From positions 1 through 64,000 of the forward strand of contig NZ_FLOB01000004.1 of NCBI RefSeq assembly GCF_900089775.1: 64,000 bases of DNA, read 5' to 3'. This DNA is from Marinomonas spartinae. Lineage in GTDB: Bacteria > Pseudomonadota > Gammaproteobacteria > Pseudomonadales > Marinomonadaceae. The translations under genes and the position numbers were made by a program. A model generated the notes under the pieces. The model did not search any database. It was not told the DNA's origin and was given only the letters and a program-made list of their open reading frames with translations. How positions within the stretch are numbered: position 1 is the first letter of the stretch; every line of letters starts with the position of its first letter. Shown in pieces: positions 33,767-44,034 of the stretch.

Positions 33767-35974
33767 TTATTCACCTAGCCACTTTAAAAAGACACCGCTG
33801 AGAGGCGGCACTTTGATTTCAATGCTATTGGCTTTGTCGTGGCTGGCGATAGCCTCAGTTTGATAGATGTGATTTTTTTGGCAGCCTTGGCTTAATAGGT
33901 AATCACTTCCCGAGTAGCGTCCATCATCGGAGTTGAAGATCACTTGATAGCGGCCCGGCTCTGGTACACCGATACGATAGTTTGCTTGAGGCACAGGTGT
34001 AAAGTTGGTGATAGCGATACCATGGGCGGTATACTCTTTGGCTTTTCGAACAAAGACTAAGATACTGTTAGCACTATCATCATAACTGATCCATTCAAAA
34101 CCATGGCCTGAGTGATCTAGATGCAGGGCTTGTTCATTTTTATATAAATGGTTTAAATCTTGCGTTAAACGGTGTTGCCCTTGGTGGTAATCAATGTCCA
34201 GCAAATGCCAATCAAGAGAACGTTGGTGACTCCATTCCTGACCTTGAGCAAATTCGTTGCCCATAAAGTTGAGTTTTTTGCCTGGGTGAAAATACATGTA
34301 AGCGGAAAAAACGCGTAAGTTCGCGAATTTTTGCCATGGATCACCGGGCATTTTTTCGATCATGGACCCTTTGCCGTGGACAACTTCATCGTGTGATATA
34401 GGCAAGACAAACTGTTCGTCGAACGCATAGACCATGCTAAAGGTGAGTTCACCTTGATGGTATTTGCGATGTACAGGGTCTTTTTTAATGTACTCTAATG
34501 AGTCGTTCATCCAGCCCATGTTCCATTTAAAGCCAAAACCCAGGCCATCCATATAGGTGGGTTTCGACACACCAGGGAAGGCGGTTGACTCCTCTGCCAC
34601 GGTAAAACAACGAGGATGATTTAAATAGACGGTTTCGTTCAGTCGACGTAAAAAAGCAATGGCTTCGTAATTGTGGTTGCCGCCATCCTGATTAGGAATC
34701 CATTCTCCCTCTTCCCGTGAATAATCAAGATAAAGCATCGAGGCGACGGCATCCACACGTAGGCCATCTATATGGAACTCTTCAAGCCAAAAAACCGCGT
34801 TACTGATGAGGTAGTTGACGACATGATCCTTGCCAAAGTCGTAAATCAATGAGTTCCATTCCGGATGCCAGCCCTTTTTTGGGTCGGGGTATTCATATTG
34901 TTTGCTACCATCAAAGTTGGCCAAACCATGGCTGTCTGCTGGGAAGTGAGCGGGTACCCAATCCATGATGACACCAATGTTTGCCTGATGGAGTGCATCG
35001 ACTAGCTCTTTGAACTCTTCTGGTGTGCCATAGCGGGAGGTTACAGCGTATAAACCAACGGGTTGATAGCCCCAAGAGCCGTCAAATGGGTATTCACTGA
35101 TAGGCAGTAATTCCACGTGGGTATAGCCCATTTCTTGTAGGTAAGGAACTAATTCGGTTTTCAATTCCAAGTAGGTGAGTGGCTGGTTATCTTCTTTGCG
35201 ACGCCATGAGCCAAGGTGAAGTTCATAAATGCTCATGGGGGTTTCGTAAATATCGACAAGTGGACGCTGGGTCCATTGCTCATCTTGCCATTGATGTTTT
35301 TCATCAAAGCAGACTACGCTTGCAAAAGACGGGTATTGTTCAATACGCTGAGCAAAAGGGTCGCTGCGGTGTGGCAGGATATCGCCATTGTTCGCACGAA
35401 TTTCAAATTTATAGCGGGCGCCATGATTGACGTCTGGAATGAACAGTCGCCAGATGCCATCACCATTGCTTGACATAGGATGAAGGCGTCCGTCCCAAGC
35501 ATTAAAGTCACCAACCACTGAAACCGAACGCGCAGCTGGAGCATACACAGCAAACCGTGTGCCATTAATGGTTAATTGCTTGTTAATGTATGCACCGCGA
35601 TGTATCGCCCCCTGACTTTTGTAGAGGTTAGCTTGATGATGCTCAGGGTCGTGAAAGGTGGCGTCGGAAAATTGGTAAGGGTCGACAATGGTATAGGTAT
35701 TGTCGCCATAAGTGACGTTAATACGGTAGTAAAAAGGGGCTTTTGCTTTAGGAAAAGATAACTCAAATAACCCATCTTTATGAAGACAGTCCATTTTTCC
35801 TAAAACGGTATCATCCGTCAGTGATATCACCGTGATAGCGGTTGCAGTAGGACGCCATACAGTCAGAGTAAAACCACTGGAAGTCTTTGATTTTTGTAAG
35901 CCTAAACAGCCAAATGGGTCGGCACAACGTGCGTTCAATATATCGTTAATTAGAACATTTTTAAGCGGATCCAT
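33767..35974 (-). CDS. glgB: 1,4-alpha-glucan branching enzyme GlgB
   Basis: A 735-aa protein. An N-terminal CBM48-like region includes VSVVGDFNAWDGRLHPM. The GH13 barrel has DWVPAHFP, DGLRVDAVASMLYLDYSRE (nucleophile Asp), VAEESTAFPGVSKP (acid Glu) and ISHDEVVHGKGSM. It makes alpha-1,6 branches in glycogen. GGAG stands seven bases before the ATG. The glgX start follows its stop by about 13 bases, and the large GH15-like gene ends 41 bases upstream, so all three form one transcript. Confidence 0.95.
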   Translation of the reverse strand: MDPLKNVLINDILNARCADPFGCLGLQKSKTSSGFTLTVWRPTATAITVISLTDDTVLGKMDCLHKDGLFELSFPKAKAPFYYRINVTYGDNTYTIVDPYQFSDATFHDPEHHQANLYKSQGAIHRGAYINKQLTINGTRFAVYAPAARSVSVVGDFNAWDGRLHPMSSNGDGIWRLFIPDVNHGARYKFEIRANNGDILPHRSDPFAQRIEQYPSFASVVCFDEKHQWQDEQWTQRPLVDIYETPMSIYELHLGSWRRKEDNQPLTYLELKTELVPYLQEMGYTHVELLPISEYPFDGSWGYQPVGLYAVTSRYGTPEEFKELVDALHQANIGVIMDWVPAHFPADSHGLANFDGSKQYEYPDPKKGWHPEWNSLIYDFGKDHVVNYLISNAVFWLEEFHIDGLRVDAVASMLYLDYSREEGEWIPNQDGGNHNYEAIAFLRRLNETVYLNHPRCFTVAEESTAFPGVSKPTYMDGLGFGFKWNMGWMNDSLEYIKKDPVHRKYHQGELTFSMVYAFDEQFVLPISHDEVVHGKGSMIEKMPGDPWQKFANLRVFSAYMYFHPGKKLNFMGNEFAQGQEWSHQRSLDWHLLDIDYHQGQHRLTQDLNHLYKNEQALHLDHSGHGFEWISYDDSANSILVFVRKAKEYTAHGIAITNFTPVPQANYRIGVPEPGRYQVIFNSDDGRYSGSDYLLSQGCQKNHIYQTEAIASHDKANSIEIKVPPLSGVFLKWLGE

Positions 35975-36015
35975 TCACTTCTCCAAAGAAGGGTTAGTGT
36001 ATTTATAATATTAAT

Positions 36016-39000
36016 TTAGTGTTTCTTTTCCGTTACTTGTTGGCGTTGTCGACTGTGTAATTTGCTGACCGCCCAACGCAGATATTGGTTCACTTTATTT
36101 GGTGTTAACTGGGCAAATTCATCTAAGGCGGCTTCAGTCAAATTTTCTTCAGGGTGATCTACTTGGTGTTGTTTCACATGATCTACCGCTGCACGGGAAA
36201 CCAAAACGGGCAGATTAATCTCTTGATCGAAATGGCAGTTTTTATGTTGCTGACAAAATTGAATAAAAGCGTATAAGCCTTCAAAAATTAGGCTTTTATA
36301 CCAAACGGGATGAATGTCAGAGGTAAGACTTTCTATCAAAATTGCAAAGGTATCTTCCCCCGGTGTCATGGAGCTTAATGTTTGTTTGCAGTGTAAGGTG
36401 GTGTTACTTTGCATATCACCAAACACAATGGCATCCACATGGCTTAGGCTTTCCCATAGCTGTTTGAGCATGGATTCCGGTAGTTTTGTGATGATACCTT
36501 GTTCTATACGCCAGTCGAACCAGTCCATATCTTTCATTTTACTGTTGTCGCTGTCTACTTTGTGATGATAGCGAACATGGTTCACCACGTGGTTAAAATC
36601 CTCATGTTTTTGTTGTAACACTTGTTTGAAGGTGTCGTAAAGCAAACTAGGTGAAAGTTTTGATAAGGTTTCGAATACGGGGGCGTTTTCATCAGGGTTT
36701 ATATGCCTAGCACAGAGTAAGGCCAAACTATGAATACGAATGGTTCGTACTCCAGAAAAAAACTCAGGATGAACTTTTATCAAAGTGCCTGCAATGGCTA
36801 TCAACTCATGACAAATGACTAAAGATAGGGACGATGATGAGGTTGATTTTAACAGCTCCATAATTTCATCTTGGTGTAATGGTAAGGTGATGTCAGTTTC
36901 GTTTTCCAGCGCATCCCCGACGACTAATAGGCGCTGACGAACCGTAATGTCGGCGATATATGTAGCAAGATCTGTTGTGGGCTTCAGCATCAAAGAGAAC
37001 AGTTGTCTAGAAGCTTGCCAGTTTTCTGTGAGAAGTGCTTGAGTGTAGACGGAGTCCAATACTTTATAGGCGGTGACGGCGGGTGTTGACCCAGGGATAG
37101 TATTCATTAGCGCTCGTCGTGTGCCTAGTTCTATTAAGGAGTCAATGGCTTCCGATAAGCTTGGTTTTTGGTGTAAGCGAGCCAGTAATGTGTCTGTGTC
37201 GATCTCATGAATTTTTTGCGTATCGTAATGTGTATTGCTCTTCGCTAATGGCCAAGGTTTTTCGTGCAATGGTAACGTTGCACCCAGTACCTGGGATTCT
37301 GGTGATACAATCGTGATGGTTCGACGGTTCCCTGATTTAAAAGCATTCTTGGCAGATTGAGCAATCACTCGAAATTCTTCCGTTTTACGTTCTTGCAGTT
37401 GACGGATAAACTCAAATAAATCATCGCAGCCAGGCATTTCGCTTAAGGCTTCATCGATCAAAATAGTAAACACGGCATTGGCAGGATAATACCAATGATC
37501 TTTAATAATATTTAATTCATTACTAATATGCGCTTTAAACAGTATGGGGTCGACTTTGCGATAGTCTTTGTCTTCATTCTGAATCCAAGATAAACACAAG
37601 TAGCTTTCATCGTTAATACTAAAAGGTTGGGACGTGGCTAAGCTGTTTAATGCTCTATTAGGGCGCCCACTGAGCCCTAATGCCGGAGAGGCGCCTAAGT
37701 GACGATAGGTTTCGACAAGCTGGACAGCACTAATGGCCTTAAAAGGAGCAATTTCATCGATGGTTTGACAGAGGCAGCCCGCCTTTAACAGCTTTTCTTT
37801 TACTGCATTGTTTTGCGCGAGAATCACCATGGAGGTGGTGACCACGTTAGGTCGATGCTGAATACGATGCAATCCTAGAGGGTCGAGATCATCCGTTCGA
37901 ATCAGCTCATCATCGAGCATTTTACCCACTAAATATAAGCTTTGTGCCCAGACGAGAGGCAGGTTGTCATTCGCAAGGCGCTTTTGCGAACCGGGTTTTT
38001 CTTTTTCTGCCAAGATGCTCTCTTTCGGGACATAGTAGAGTTCGGGGAGTAGCATCTCACCGTCTTTTTCTATCATCAGTGTTTCGAGTTTATGGCGATA
38101 GAAATTTGCGCTTTCCCAGTCGCGGGCAAAAAGTCGGTCAATGTACAAATAAGTGAAAAAGAGTGGCCATTCAGATTCAATATGTTCAAAGTTAATCAAC
38201 TCATTGTATTCGTAGTAGATTCGGCTTTGATCTTCTAGAACCGATTGATGTCCATCTAATAAGAAGCGTTTACATCCATATTCACCACCTAGCTTGCTAA
38301 GGATTTCATCACGAGTTTTTTGGGTAAGTTTTTCGTCATTCACTGCAAAGGCAGGAAAACTGATGATGCTTAACAGCGCGCTGTCCACCTCTTTTGAGCG
38401 TGACTCTTTTGGCAGGAGAGATTGTAACACGGAACCTGCTCTGGCCACGGCGTCTGCAAAGGAATGGATGACTGCCCATTCAGGCCCGTCATTACCAAAT
38501 AAATTTAAGCCATCTAAGGCCTCCATTGCGGCTTTGGCCATGCCGACGGAACTGGCGTTGATTTCCGCTTTGCCGTTATTTACTTTATTACCTCGCTCCC
38601 AAATACCGTAATCAGGGGTGCGATAGGTGCGAGAAATATAATAGACGAGGTTCTGAATGAAATTGGCTTCATCGTGGGTGAAGATGAGTTTGCTACCCGC
38701 TTTGGTCATTTGAGCCAATGTCAATAAGTAGAAGCTGGTGGCATCAATTTGCAAGTGGCCCCAAGCATCGTCTGCGACCGCTTCGAGCCCTGTTTTGGTG
38801 TCGTATTTTGCATGCAGTGCATCTTTGGGGTCGAGGCTGTGTTTAAAGGCTTCAACTTTATGGGATTGGCGCATCATGGCATACAGCAAGCCACGCATCA
38901 TTTTGATGCAGGAATACTCTAACTCATGAGCACGTTTATCTGGATTAGATGCACGTTTGTAGGCGAGGTGAAGAGCCCAGACAGCTTGAATGCTATAAAC

Positions 39001-39153
39001 GTTATCTCGCACCCAGGCATCGGTGTAGTTGCCGTGGTTATTAATGCTGGTGCTAGCGGGAAAAAGTCCAGTAACAGGGTGTTGCCGAGAGAGGATCACA
39101 GCCTGGATGTGTTTGTATAGAGAGTTTAGCTTTTTTTGGGTATCAAACGCCAT
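36016..39153 (-). CDS. GH15 / phosphorylase-kinase-alpha-like protein (1045 aa)
   Basis: The N-terminal part (to about residue 450) is an (alpha/alpha)6 barrel of the GH15 glucoamylase / phosphorylase kinase alpha-beta class: VTGLFPASTSINNHGNYTDAWVRDNVYSIQAVW, DDAWGHLQIDATSFYLL, YGIWERGNKVNNG and INASSVGMAKAAMEAL. The remaining 600 residues are helical and resemble the extended regulatory half of eukaryotic phosphorylase kinase subunits rather than a simple glucoamylase. Role in the cell is unknown; position as first gene before glgB and glgX places it in glycogen turnover. No signal peptide, so it is cytoplasmic. AAGGA precedes the ATG. Confidence 0.8.
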   Translation of the reverse strand: MAFDTQKKLNSLYKHIQAVILSRQHPVTGLFPASTSINNHGNYTDAWVRDNVYSIQAVWALHLAYKRASNPDKRAHELEYSCIKMMRGLLYAMMRQSHKVEAFKHSLDPKDALHAKYDTKTGLEAVADDAWGHLQIDATSFYLLTLAQMTKAGSKLIFTHDEANFIQNLVYYISRTYRTPDYGIWERGNKVNNGKAEINASSVGMAKAAMEALDGLNLFGNDGPEWAVIHSFADAVARAGSVLQSLLPKESRSKEVDSALLSIISFPAFAVNDEKLTQKTRDEILSKLGGEYGCKRFLLDGHQSVLEDQSRIYYEYNELINFEHIESEWPLFFTYLYIDRLFARDWESANFYRHKLETLMIEKDGEMLLPELYYVPKESILAEKEKPGSQKRLANDNLPLVWAQSLYLVGKMLDDELIRTDDLDPLGLHRIQHRPNVVTTSMVILAQNNAVKEKLLKAGCLCQTIDEIAPFKAISAVQLVETYRHLGASPALGLSGRPNRALNSLATSQPFSINDESYLCLSWIQNEDKDYRKVDPILFKAHISNELNIIKDHWYYPANAVFTILIDEALSEMPGCDDLFEFIRQLQERKTEEFRVIAQSAKNAFKSGNRRTITIVSPESQVLGATLPLHEKPWPLAKSNTHYDTQKIHEIDTDTLLARLHQKPSLSEAIDSLIELGTRRALMNTIPGSTPAVTAYKVLDSVYTQALLTENWQASRQLFSLMLKPTTDLATYIADITVRQRLLVVGDALENETDITLPLHQDEIMELLKSTSSSSLSLVICHELIAIAGTLIKVHPEFFSGVRTIRIHSLALLCARHINPDENAPVFETLSKLSPSLLYDTFKQVLQQKHEDFNHVVNHVRYHHKVDSDNSKMKDMDWFDWRIEQGIITKLPESMLKQLWESLSHVDAIVFGDMQSNTTLHCKQTLSSMTPGEDTFAILIESLTSDIHPVWYKSLIFEGLYAFIQFCQQHKNCHFDQEINLPVLVSRAAVDHVKQHQVDHPEENLTEAALDEFAQLTPNKVNQYLRWAVSKLHSRQRQQVTEKKH

Positions 39154-39561
39154 ATTCCTTCCCTCAGAACGTAAAACATGAAATCAGTTGTCTGGATGCT
39201 GGATTCGTTTACTTATATATAAATGTACTACCGTAAGCATATGGTGAGTTGCTACTAAGATAAAGCAGTAAAGCGAACTTCTTATCGATTCAAGTTAGTG
39301 AAGCTATCATCATAGGCGCTTTTTTTGGTAGTGCATAACGGCTTAGAGTATAGATAAAAAATAATCAGCAAAAAGGATGCCGTCGTGAGCTCATTAGCAG
39401 AGCAGAAGCCAAAATACACGAACGCAAGCAGGGCAATAGAAGGGAACCTGATAGTAAACAGGTATAGATTTAGGTAGCGCCCGCTTTTTATAAAAACGGG
39501 CGGTCTGATGAGTAAGTAGGATAAATTAAAGACGGTGAAATTGGCGTCTCTTCAGCCTTCT
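39154..39561. other. Intergenic region upstream of the glycogen operon
   Basis: 408 bp without a gene. It holds the presumed promoter of the glycogen operon and, at 39478-39502, a hairpin that may end the chemoreceptor transcript. I see no tRNA, riboswitch or clear operator. Confidence 0.5.
39478..39502 (-). terminator. Hairpin downstream of the Cache chemoreceptor gene
   Basis: CGCCCG and CGGGCG pair around an AT-rich segment with its own TTTTTATAAAAA symmetry. It lies 60 bases past the chemoreceptor stop; there is no separate T tract, so it is a tentative terminator. Confidence 0.45.
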
Positions 39562-41160
39562 TTATGTGCTGAATTGGTTCACAAGAATGCGTAATTGAGA
39601 GGCGCACTGGGTTAATTGCTCAACTGACTCATGGATCTCATTAGAATTGACTGTGGTGGTACCACATACATTAGCAATATTGTCCAAGGCTTCGCTGACA
39701 GTTTGCGACGAGGCATGTTGTCGACTGGTCGCTTGGGTAATTTGCGTGTTGAGTTTAGAAATGGATAAGACGCTACTGGCGATTTCCTTAAAGGTTTTTC
39801 CTGCTTCAGAAGTTTGTTCAGCTCCTTGGTTTGCCGTGTTTTGTGCATTTTCCATGACTTCCACGGTAGTAAGGGTTTGTTGAGTTAGTTCATTGATCAA
39901 ACCGCCAATATCCGTAGCCGCCATTTGTGAGCGTTGAGCTAACTGGCGAACTTCATCTGCAACTACGGCAAAGCCTCGGCCTTGTTCACCTGCACGGGCT
40001 GCTTCAATGGCCGCATTCAGCGCTAACAAATTGGTTTGATCGGCAACTTCGGAAATAATACCGAGTCGCTCATTGATATTGGTAACATCTTCTCGGAGCT
40101 GGTGGATTTTTTTCGTTGCATCGCCTACTTCACGAGAAAGACGCTGAATGTCTTGATTCGCATTGTTCATGACACTTAAGCCTTGCTGCGAATGCTGCCC
40201 TAACTCTGTGGCGGTTCGGCTCGCGCGCTCGGCAATGTCTTGTGTTTCATCGACTGACGCTATCATGTCCTGCATAAGTTGTGTGGCTTGTTCTGTGTCT
40301 CTTAGCTGCATGGACACACCGTTAACGGTTTTTTCGGTAGATTGGTTTGTATGGCCAACAATGTTGTCTAAAGTTTCGCTGGAGTGACTGACATTACGGA
40401 CGATCGACTGGAAATCACTCATCATACTGTTGAAAGCGTCTGCCATTTCTCCCATTTCATCCGAACCATCAAACTCAACACGGCGAGTCAAATTGCCGGA
40501 CTTTTTCACCGATGTCATAGTATTGCATAAGGTGCTGATGCGGGTTGTGACTATGTGAATAATGAACAAAGCAGAACCGCCAATGACGATGGTTAACACC
40601 CCCACCAGAATGGCATAGTTAATTAAAGTGTCTAAAAATAGGTTAATTACCTCGTCCATAGAAGAGGTAGTGACCAAGGTTAATTGCCAAGGTGAAAATG
40701 TTGTGCTGCTGGCTATCATGCTGTGCTGTTGGCCATTTTTATCTTGATATTGAAAACGCCAAGCTTGATTTTCAGTATGGGTATTTATTCCGGTAAGGAG
40801 TGAGTCTGGCGGTGTTTGGCCACCTGAATTCAGGCTTGGGGCGTTTAGTAACTCTTGGTCATTACCCAATAACCATATTTTTTGATCGCTGCCGTAGTGA
40901 ATAAGTGAAAGGGCTTGAATCGCCTGTTGTTTGGCTTGAACAGCCGTCAGTTGACCCTGTTTTTGTTTTTCGTAAAGAGGAGCAATGATAGAGTGAGCAA
41001 TACTAAGTACATCTCGAGTTTGATTTTCTCGGTCTTTCACTTCGCTGTGAAACAGTGTAGTCAATGACACTAGGATTAATGCCGCAGTCCCTAATGACAT
41101 TAAGCCAATAATTGCCCAGAGTTTATAGCGTATTTTTATGTTATTAATTTTTTTCAGCAT
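39562..41160 (-). CDS. Methyl-accepting chemotaxis protein with single-Cache sensor
   Basis: A 532-aa protein with TM1 near residues 14-35 and a periplasmic sCache-like domain (about 40-185, with [22 protein letters not shown] and [13 protein letters not shown]). TM2 is about 186-207, followed by HAMP (to about 260) and the cytoplasmic signalling domain, whose tip is [39 protein letters not shown]. No C-terminal NWETF-type CheR tether is present. Ligand unknown; sCache receptors commonly sense organic acids. GGGAG precedes the ATG. Confidence 0.92.
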   Translation of the reverse strand: MLKKINNIKIRYKLWAIIGLMSLGTAALILVSLTTLFHSEVKDRENQTRDVLSIAHSIIAPLYEKQKQGQLTAVQAKQQAIQALSLIHYGSDQKIWLLGNDQELLNAPSLNSGGQTPPDSLLTGINTHTENQAWRFQYQDKNGQQHSMIASSTTFSPWQLTLVTTSSMDEVINLFLDTLINYAILVGVLTIVIGGSALFIIHIVTTRISTLCNTMTSVKKSGNLTRRVEFDGSDEMGEMADAFNSMMSDFQSIVRNVSHSSETLDNIVGHTNQSTEKTVNGVSMQLRDTEQATQLMQDMIASVDETQDIAERASRTATELGQHSQQGLSVMNNANQDIQRLSREVGDATKKIHQLREDVTNINERLGIISEVADQTNLLALNAAIEAARAGEQGRGFAVVADEVRQLAQRSQMAATDIGGLINELTQQTLTTVEVMENAQNTANQGAEQTSEAGKTFKEIASSVLSISKLNTQITQATSRQHASSQTVSEALDNIANVCGTTTVNSNEIHESVEQLTQCASQLRILVNQFST

Positions 41161-41299
41161 GCATTACTCCCGATGTAATCCCTGGCGCATTCTACTGTGC
41201 TAATGATAAGAACTCGAACTTACACTTTGATGTATATCATAATATTCACAAATAAAGTATGTGTGGTGCAGTCTTTATAGCGGCTTTTAGGAATAAAAA

Positions 41300-41731
41300 T
41301 TGAGCTATTTAATTGTTTTTGGTACAGCATTTTTGTCCGCTACTATTTTGCCCTTGGGTTCAGAAGCTTTTTTGCTTTACTATGCTAATGAAGCTGTATC
41401 GTCCGTTGTATGGCTATGGTTTTTCGCTAGTGTAGGTAATACCCTAGGAGCGTTGACTAATTGGTATCTCGGTCGTTTTATCTCTCGTTTTGAGACAAAA
41501 AAATGGTTTCCAGTGAGTGCAACATCACGCCAGCGTGCTGAGCGTGTGTTTAATAAATATGGCTACTGGAGTTTATTATTTACTTGGCTTCCTGTCATTG
41601 GTGATGGAATTTCATTAATTGCAGGTGTATTTCATACGCAAATAAGGTATTTTTTACCTTTCGTTTTTGTTGGGAAGGCGGCAAGATATGGGTTCATACT
41701 GTGGGGGCAGAGCTGGTTCTTAAACGGTTAG
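41300..41731 (+). CDS. yqaA: YqaA family membrane protein (DedA/VTT-like)
   Basis: A 143-aa protein of three to four transmembrane helices. It carries TAFLSATILPLGSEAFLLYY, FASVGNTLGALTNWYLGRF and LFTWLPVIGDGISLIAGVF, the VTT/DedA-like signature with NxxG and GDxxxxxAG elements characteristic of YqaA. Function is unproven; the wider family has scramblase-like lipid activity. The start is TTG at 41300 with TAGGA upstream. Confidence 0.85.
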   Translation: MSYLIVFGTAFLSATILPLGSEAFLLYYANEAVSSVVWLWFFASVGNTLGALTNWYLGRFISRFETKKWFPVSATSRQRAERVFNKYGYWSLLFTWLPVIGDGISLIAGVFHTQIRYFLPFVFVGKAARYGFILWGQSWFLNG

Positions 41732-41804
41732 AGAGCAATAATGTTCTTGATTATGCTTTCTCATGGTTAGTTTTGCCTTATTTGGTGTACATGGAGGAAT
41801 TTTA

Positions 41805-42572
41805 ATGGGTGTCACACAAAAACTGCTGGTTGTTGCAGCGGCGTTATCATTAAGTGCTTGTTCAATGTTTGAAGGTAAAAATACCTTTATGACGTATCAG
41901 GACTTGCAGACAAAAGTAAGAGAACACGATGCCGAGATAAAAGCGGTACAAGATCAGCTTGCGCAACTTAAACAGACTGACAGTGCGAATAAACCAATGG
42001 CTGCCAATAGTGCATCACAGTCTAATAATGCAACCTCTCAATCTAATAGTGATGGTTTAGGATTGTCTGAGAGTGAAACGCAAGCGGCGCCCAGTGTCGC
42101 GCCTCAGGTAACCCCTGTTGCGAACAACCAAAATCAGCAAATGGCACCTGCTCAGTCTTCTCCTGCACAAAGCTCTGCACAAACCGCTTCCTCCCAGTCG
42201 TCTTCAATGCAAGCCGCGCCCATGTCGTCTTCTGAGCCTAAAGCCTTAACGCCGAATTACAATAATACGCCTTCTGTTGCCAAAACTACGAGCAAAGCAT
42301 CGAGCGGCCATAATCAATATGGTGTTCAGCTCGCGGCTTATACAAGTCGTCAAGAAGCGGTGAATGGATGGAAGAGATTGAGTAAAAATAATTCAGATGT
42401 CTTTGTGAACCTTACTCCACATATTAATCAAGCTGTTGTTAATGGACGCACCATGTACCAGTTAAAAGTCGGTCCGTTTTTAGATCGTGCTTACAGTGTT
42501 GGTTTCTGTAATATGCTCAAACAAAAAGGCAAGGATTGCATCGTCAAAAAATTTGATGGTGAGCCATTGTAA
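41805..42572 (+). CDS. SPOR domain lipoprotein
   Basis: GGAGG precedes the ATG at 41805. A lipoprotein signal with lipobox LSAC places the lipidated Cys at residue 19. A coiled-coil (residues 32-55) and a long Ser/Gln/Ala-rich low-complexity linker lead to a C-terminal SPOR domain of about 80 residues (YGVQLAAYTSRQEAVNGWKRL to CNMLKQKGKDCIVKKF). SPOR domains bind denuded septal peptidoglycan, so this is probably an outer-membrane-anchored cell-division or envelope protein. 255 aa. Confidence 0.88.
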   Translation: MGVTQKLLVVAAALSLSACSMFEGKNTFMTYQDLQTKVREHDAEIKAVQDQLAQLKQTDSANKPMAANSASQSNNATSQSNSDGLGLSESETQAAPSVAPQVTPVANNQNQQMAPAQSSPAQSSAQTASSQSSSMQAAPMSSSEPKALTPNYNNTPSVAKTTSKASSGHNQYGVQLAAYTSRQEAVNGWKRLSKNNSDVFVNLTPHINQAVVNGRTMYQLKVGPFLDRAYSVGFCNMLKQKGKDCIVKKFDGEPL

Positions 42573-43048
42573 TTCTATGGTGTGACTTGCTTCTTGATAT
42601 AATGATGCTAGGTTCATCTATTTAAGCGCCTCTTGCCTCTTATAAAGGTAAGAGGCGTTTTTATTGGGTAAGATCGACTTTAATTGGCGTGGTGTAGAAT
42701 GTCGATTTTGGGCGTAAAGAGTATTTTTTTGCTGCTGATACCGTTGTTTGATGAATAGTCGGTATAAGCATAGCTAATGATTCATACACAAATATTGTGA
42801 ATTTCAACTATATGTTTTTGCTAGAATCCCCGTCACACAACAAACACAGAGCCATGCCAGTTCTTCAGGCAGGGTACTTGGTTTGATGGAGCGATATACA
42901 AGAGACCTTTTTTCATAATTATCCTTGCGCTTTCTTTAGCTTCAAAACTAACCAATCAGTTAAATTCTGATGAAGCCTCTATATTAGGTAGGTATAATGC
43001 CCTGCCATCGCACCATGTAAACTGACGATAGATTTTAGGAGTAGATTG
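42573..43048. other. Leader region of the oxaloacetate decarboxylase-type gene
   Basis: 476 bp without a gene. It starts with the terminator at 42627 and contains a TGCC...GGCA hairpin near 42855 and a TATAAT at 42993-42998. The -35 partner for that TATAAT is poor. I recognise no riboswitch. Confidence 0.4.
42627..42662 (+). terminator. Intrinsic terminator after the SPOR lipoprotein gene
   Basis: CGCCTCTTGCC pairs with GGTAAGAGGCG (one G-T pair) and is followed by TTTTTATT. Confidence 0.88.
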
Positions 43049-43912
43049 ATGGCAACACCTTCCCAACATGATTTGCGAAATGACTTTCGTGCATTATTAG
43101 CAACAAAAAAATGTTACTACACTGCTTCGACCTTTGATCCTATGTCAGCGCGTATTGCAGCAGACCTTGGTTTTGAAGTCGGTATATTGGGTGGTTCCGT
43201 TGCGTCTCTTCAAGTGCTTGCTGCTCCCGATTTTGCATTGATTACATTAAGTGAGTTTACAGAGCAAGCGACACGCATTGGCCGTGTTGCCCGCCTGCCG
43301 ATTATTGCGGATGCGGACCATGGCTATGGTAATGCCTTGAATGTGATGCGTACCATTACTGAACTTGAGCGTGCTGGTGTTGCCGCTTTGACAATCGAAG
43401 ACACTTTGCTACCAGCCAAATATGGACGTAAGTCGACGGATTTAATCCCTCAGGAAGAAGCGGTTGGTAAGATTCGTGCGGCGCTCGATGCCCGTATTGA
43501 TCCTGCAATGTGCATTATTGCGCGCACCAATGCGGGGCAATTGACCGATGAGCAAACCATTGAGCGTGTGAAAGCTTATGAAGCAGAGGGCGTTGATGGC
43601 ATTTGTATGGTGGGGATTCGTGACTTCGATCATTTAGAGAAAATCAGTCAGCATGTTTCTATTCCATTAATGTTAATTGCTTATGGCAACCCTGAATTAG
43701 AAGATCGTGAGCGTTTGGCAGAGCTGGGTGTTCGTATTGTGGTAAATGGGCATGCTGCCTATTTTGCCGCTATTAAAGCAACATATGATTGTCTGCGTGA
43801 ACAGCGTGGTATAGCGGAAGGTAAGTTAAATGCCTCTGAATTGTCTACTCGTTATTCGACACTAGAAGAAAACCGAGTTTGGGCAAGCAAGTATATGGAT
43901 GTTCAAGAATAA
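43049..43912 (+). CDS. Oxaloacetate decarboxylase (PEP mutase/isocitrate lyase superfamily)
   Basis: A 287-aa barrel enzyme. [36 protein letters not shown] (Asp cluster binding Mg2+) and [19 protein letters not shown] mark the phosphoenolpyruvate mutase/isocitrate lyase superfamily. The [14 protein letters not shown] segment, instead of the Cys-bearing loop of lyases, fits the oxaloacetate decarboxylase PA4872 type. It would turn oxaloacetate into pyruvate. AGGAG precedes the ATG at 43049; a TTG three bases earlier is not needed. Confidence 0.87.
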   Translation: MATPSQHDLRNDFRALLATKKCYYTASTFDPMSARIAADLGFEVGILGGSVASLQVLAAPDFALITLSEFTEQATRIGRVARLPIIADADHGYGNALNVMRTITELERAGVAALTIEDTLLPAKYGRKSTDLIPQEEAVGKIRAALDARIDPAMCIIARTNAGQLTDEQTIERVKAYEAEGVDGICMVGIRDFDHLEKISQHVSIPLMLIAYGNPELEDRERLAELGVRIVVNGHAAYFAAIKATYDCLREQRGIAEGKLNASELSTRYSTLEENRVWASKYMDVQE

Positions 43913-43979
43913 TACCGCCAGTGTGCCACTTTTGTAGATGGGCTATCCGTATTGTTCATTGAATAACAATGAATTTGAA

Positions 43980-44005
43980 TAAAAAGCGCCCTTGAGCGCT
44001 TTTTA
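43980..44005. terminator. Bidirectional terminator between decarboxylase and chemoreceptor genes
   Basis: AAAAAGCGC and GCGCTTTTT form a symmetric stem between two convergent genes, with A and T runs on both sides. Confidence 0.85.
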
Positions 44006-44034
44006 TTCTCTATCTAGCCTTATTCTCCCTCTCC

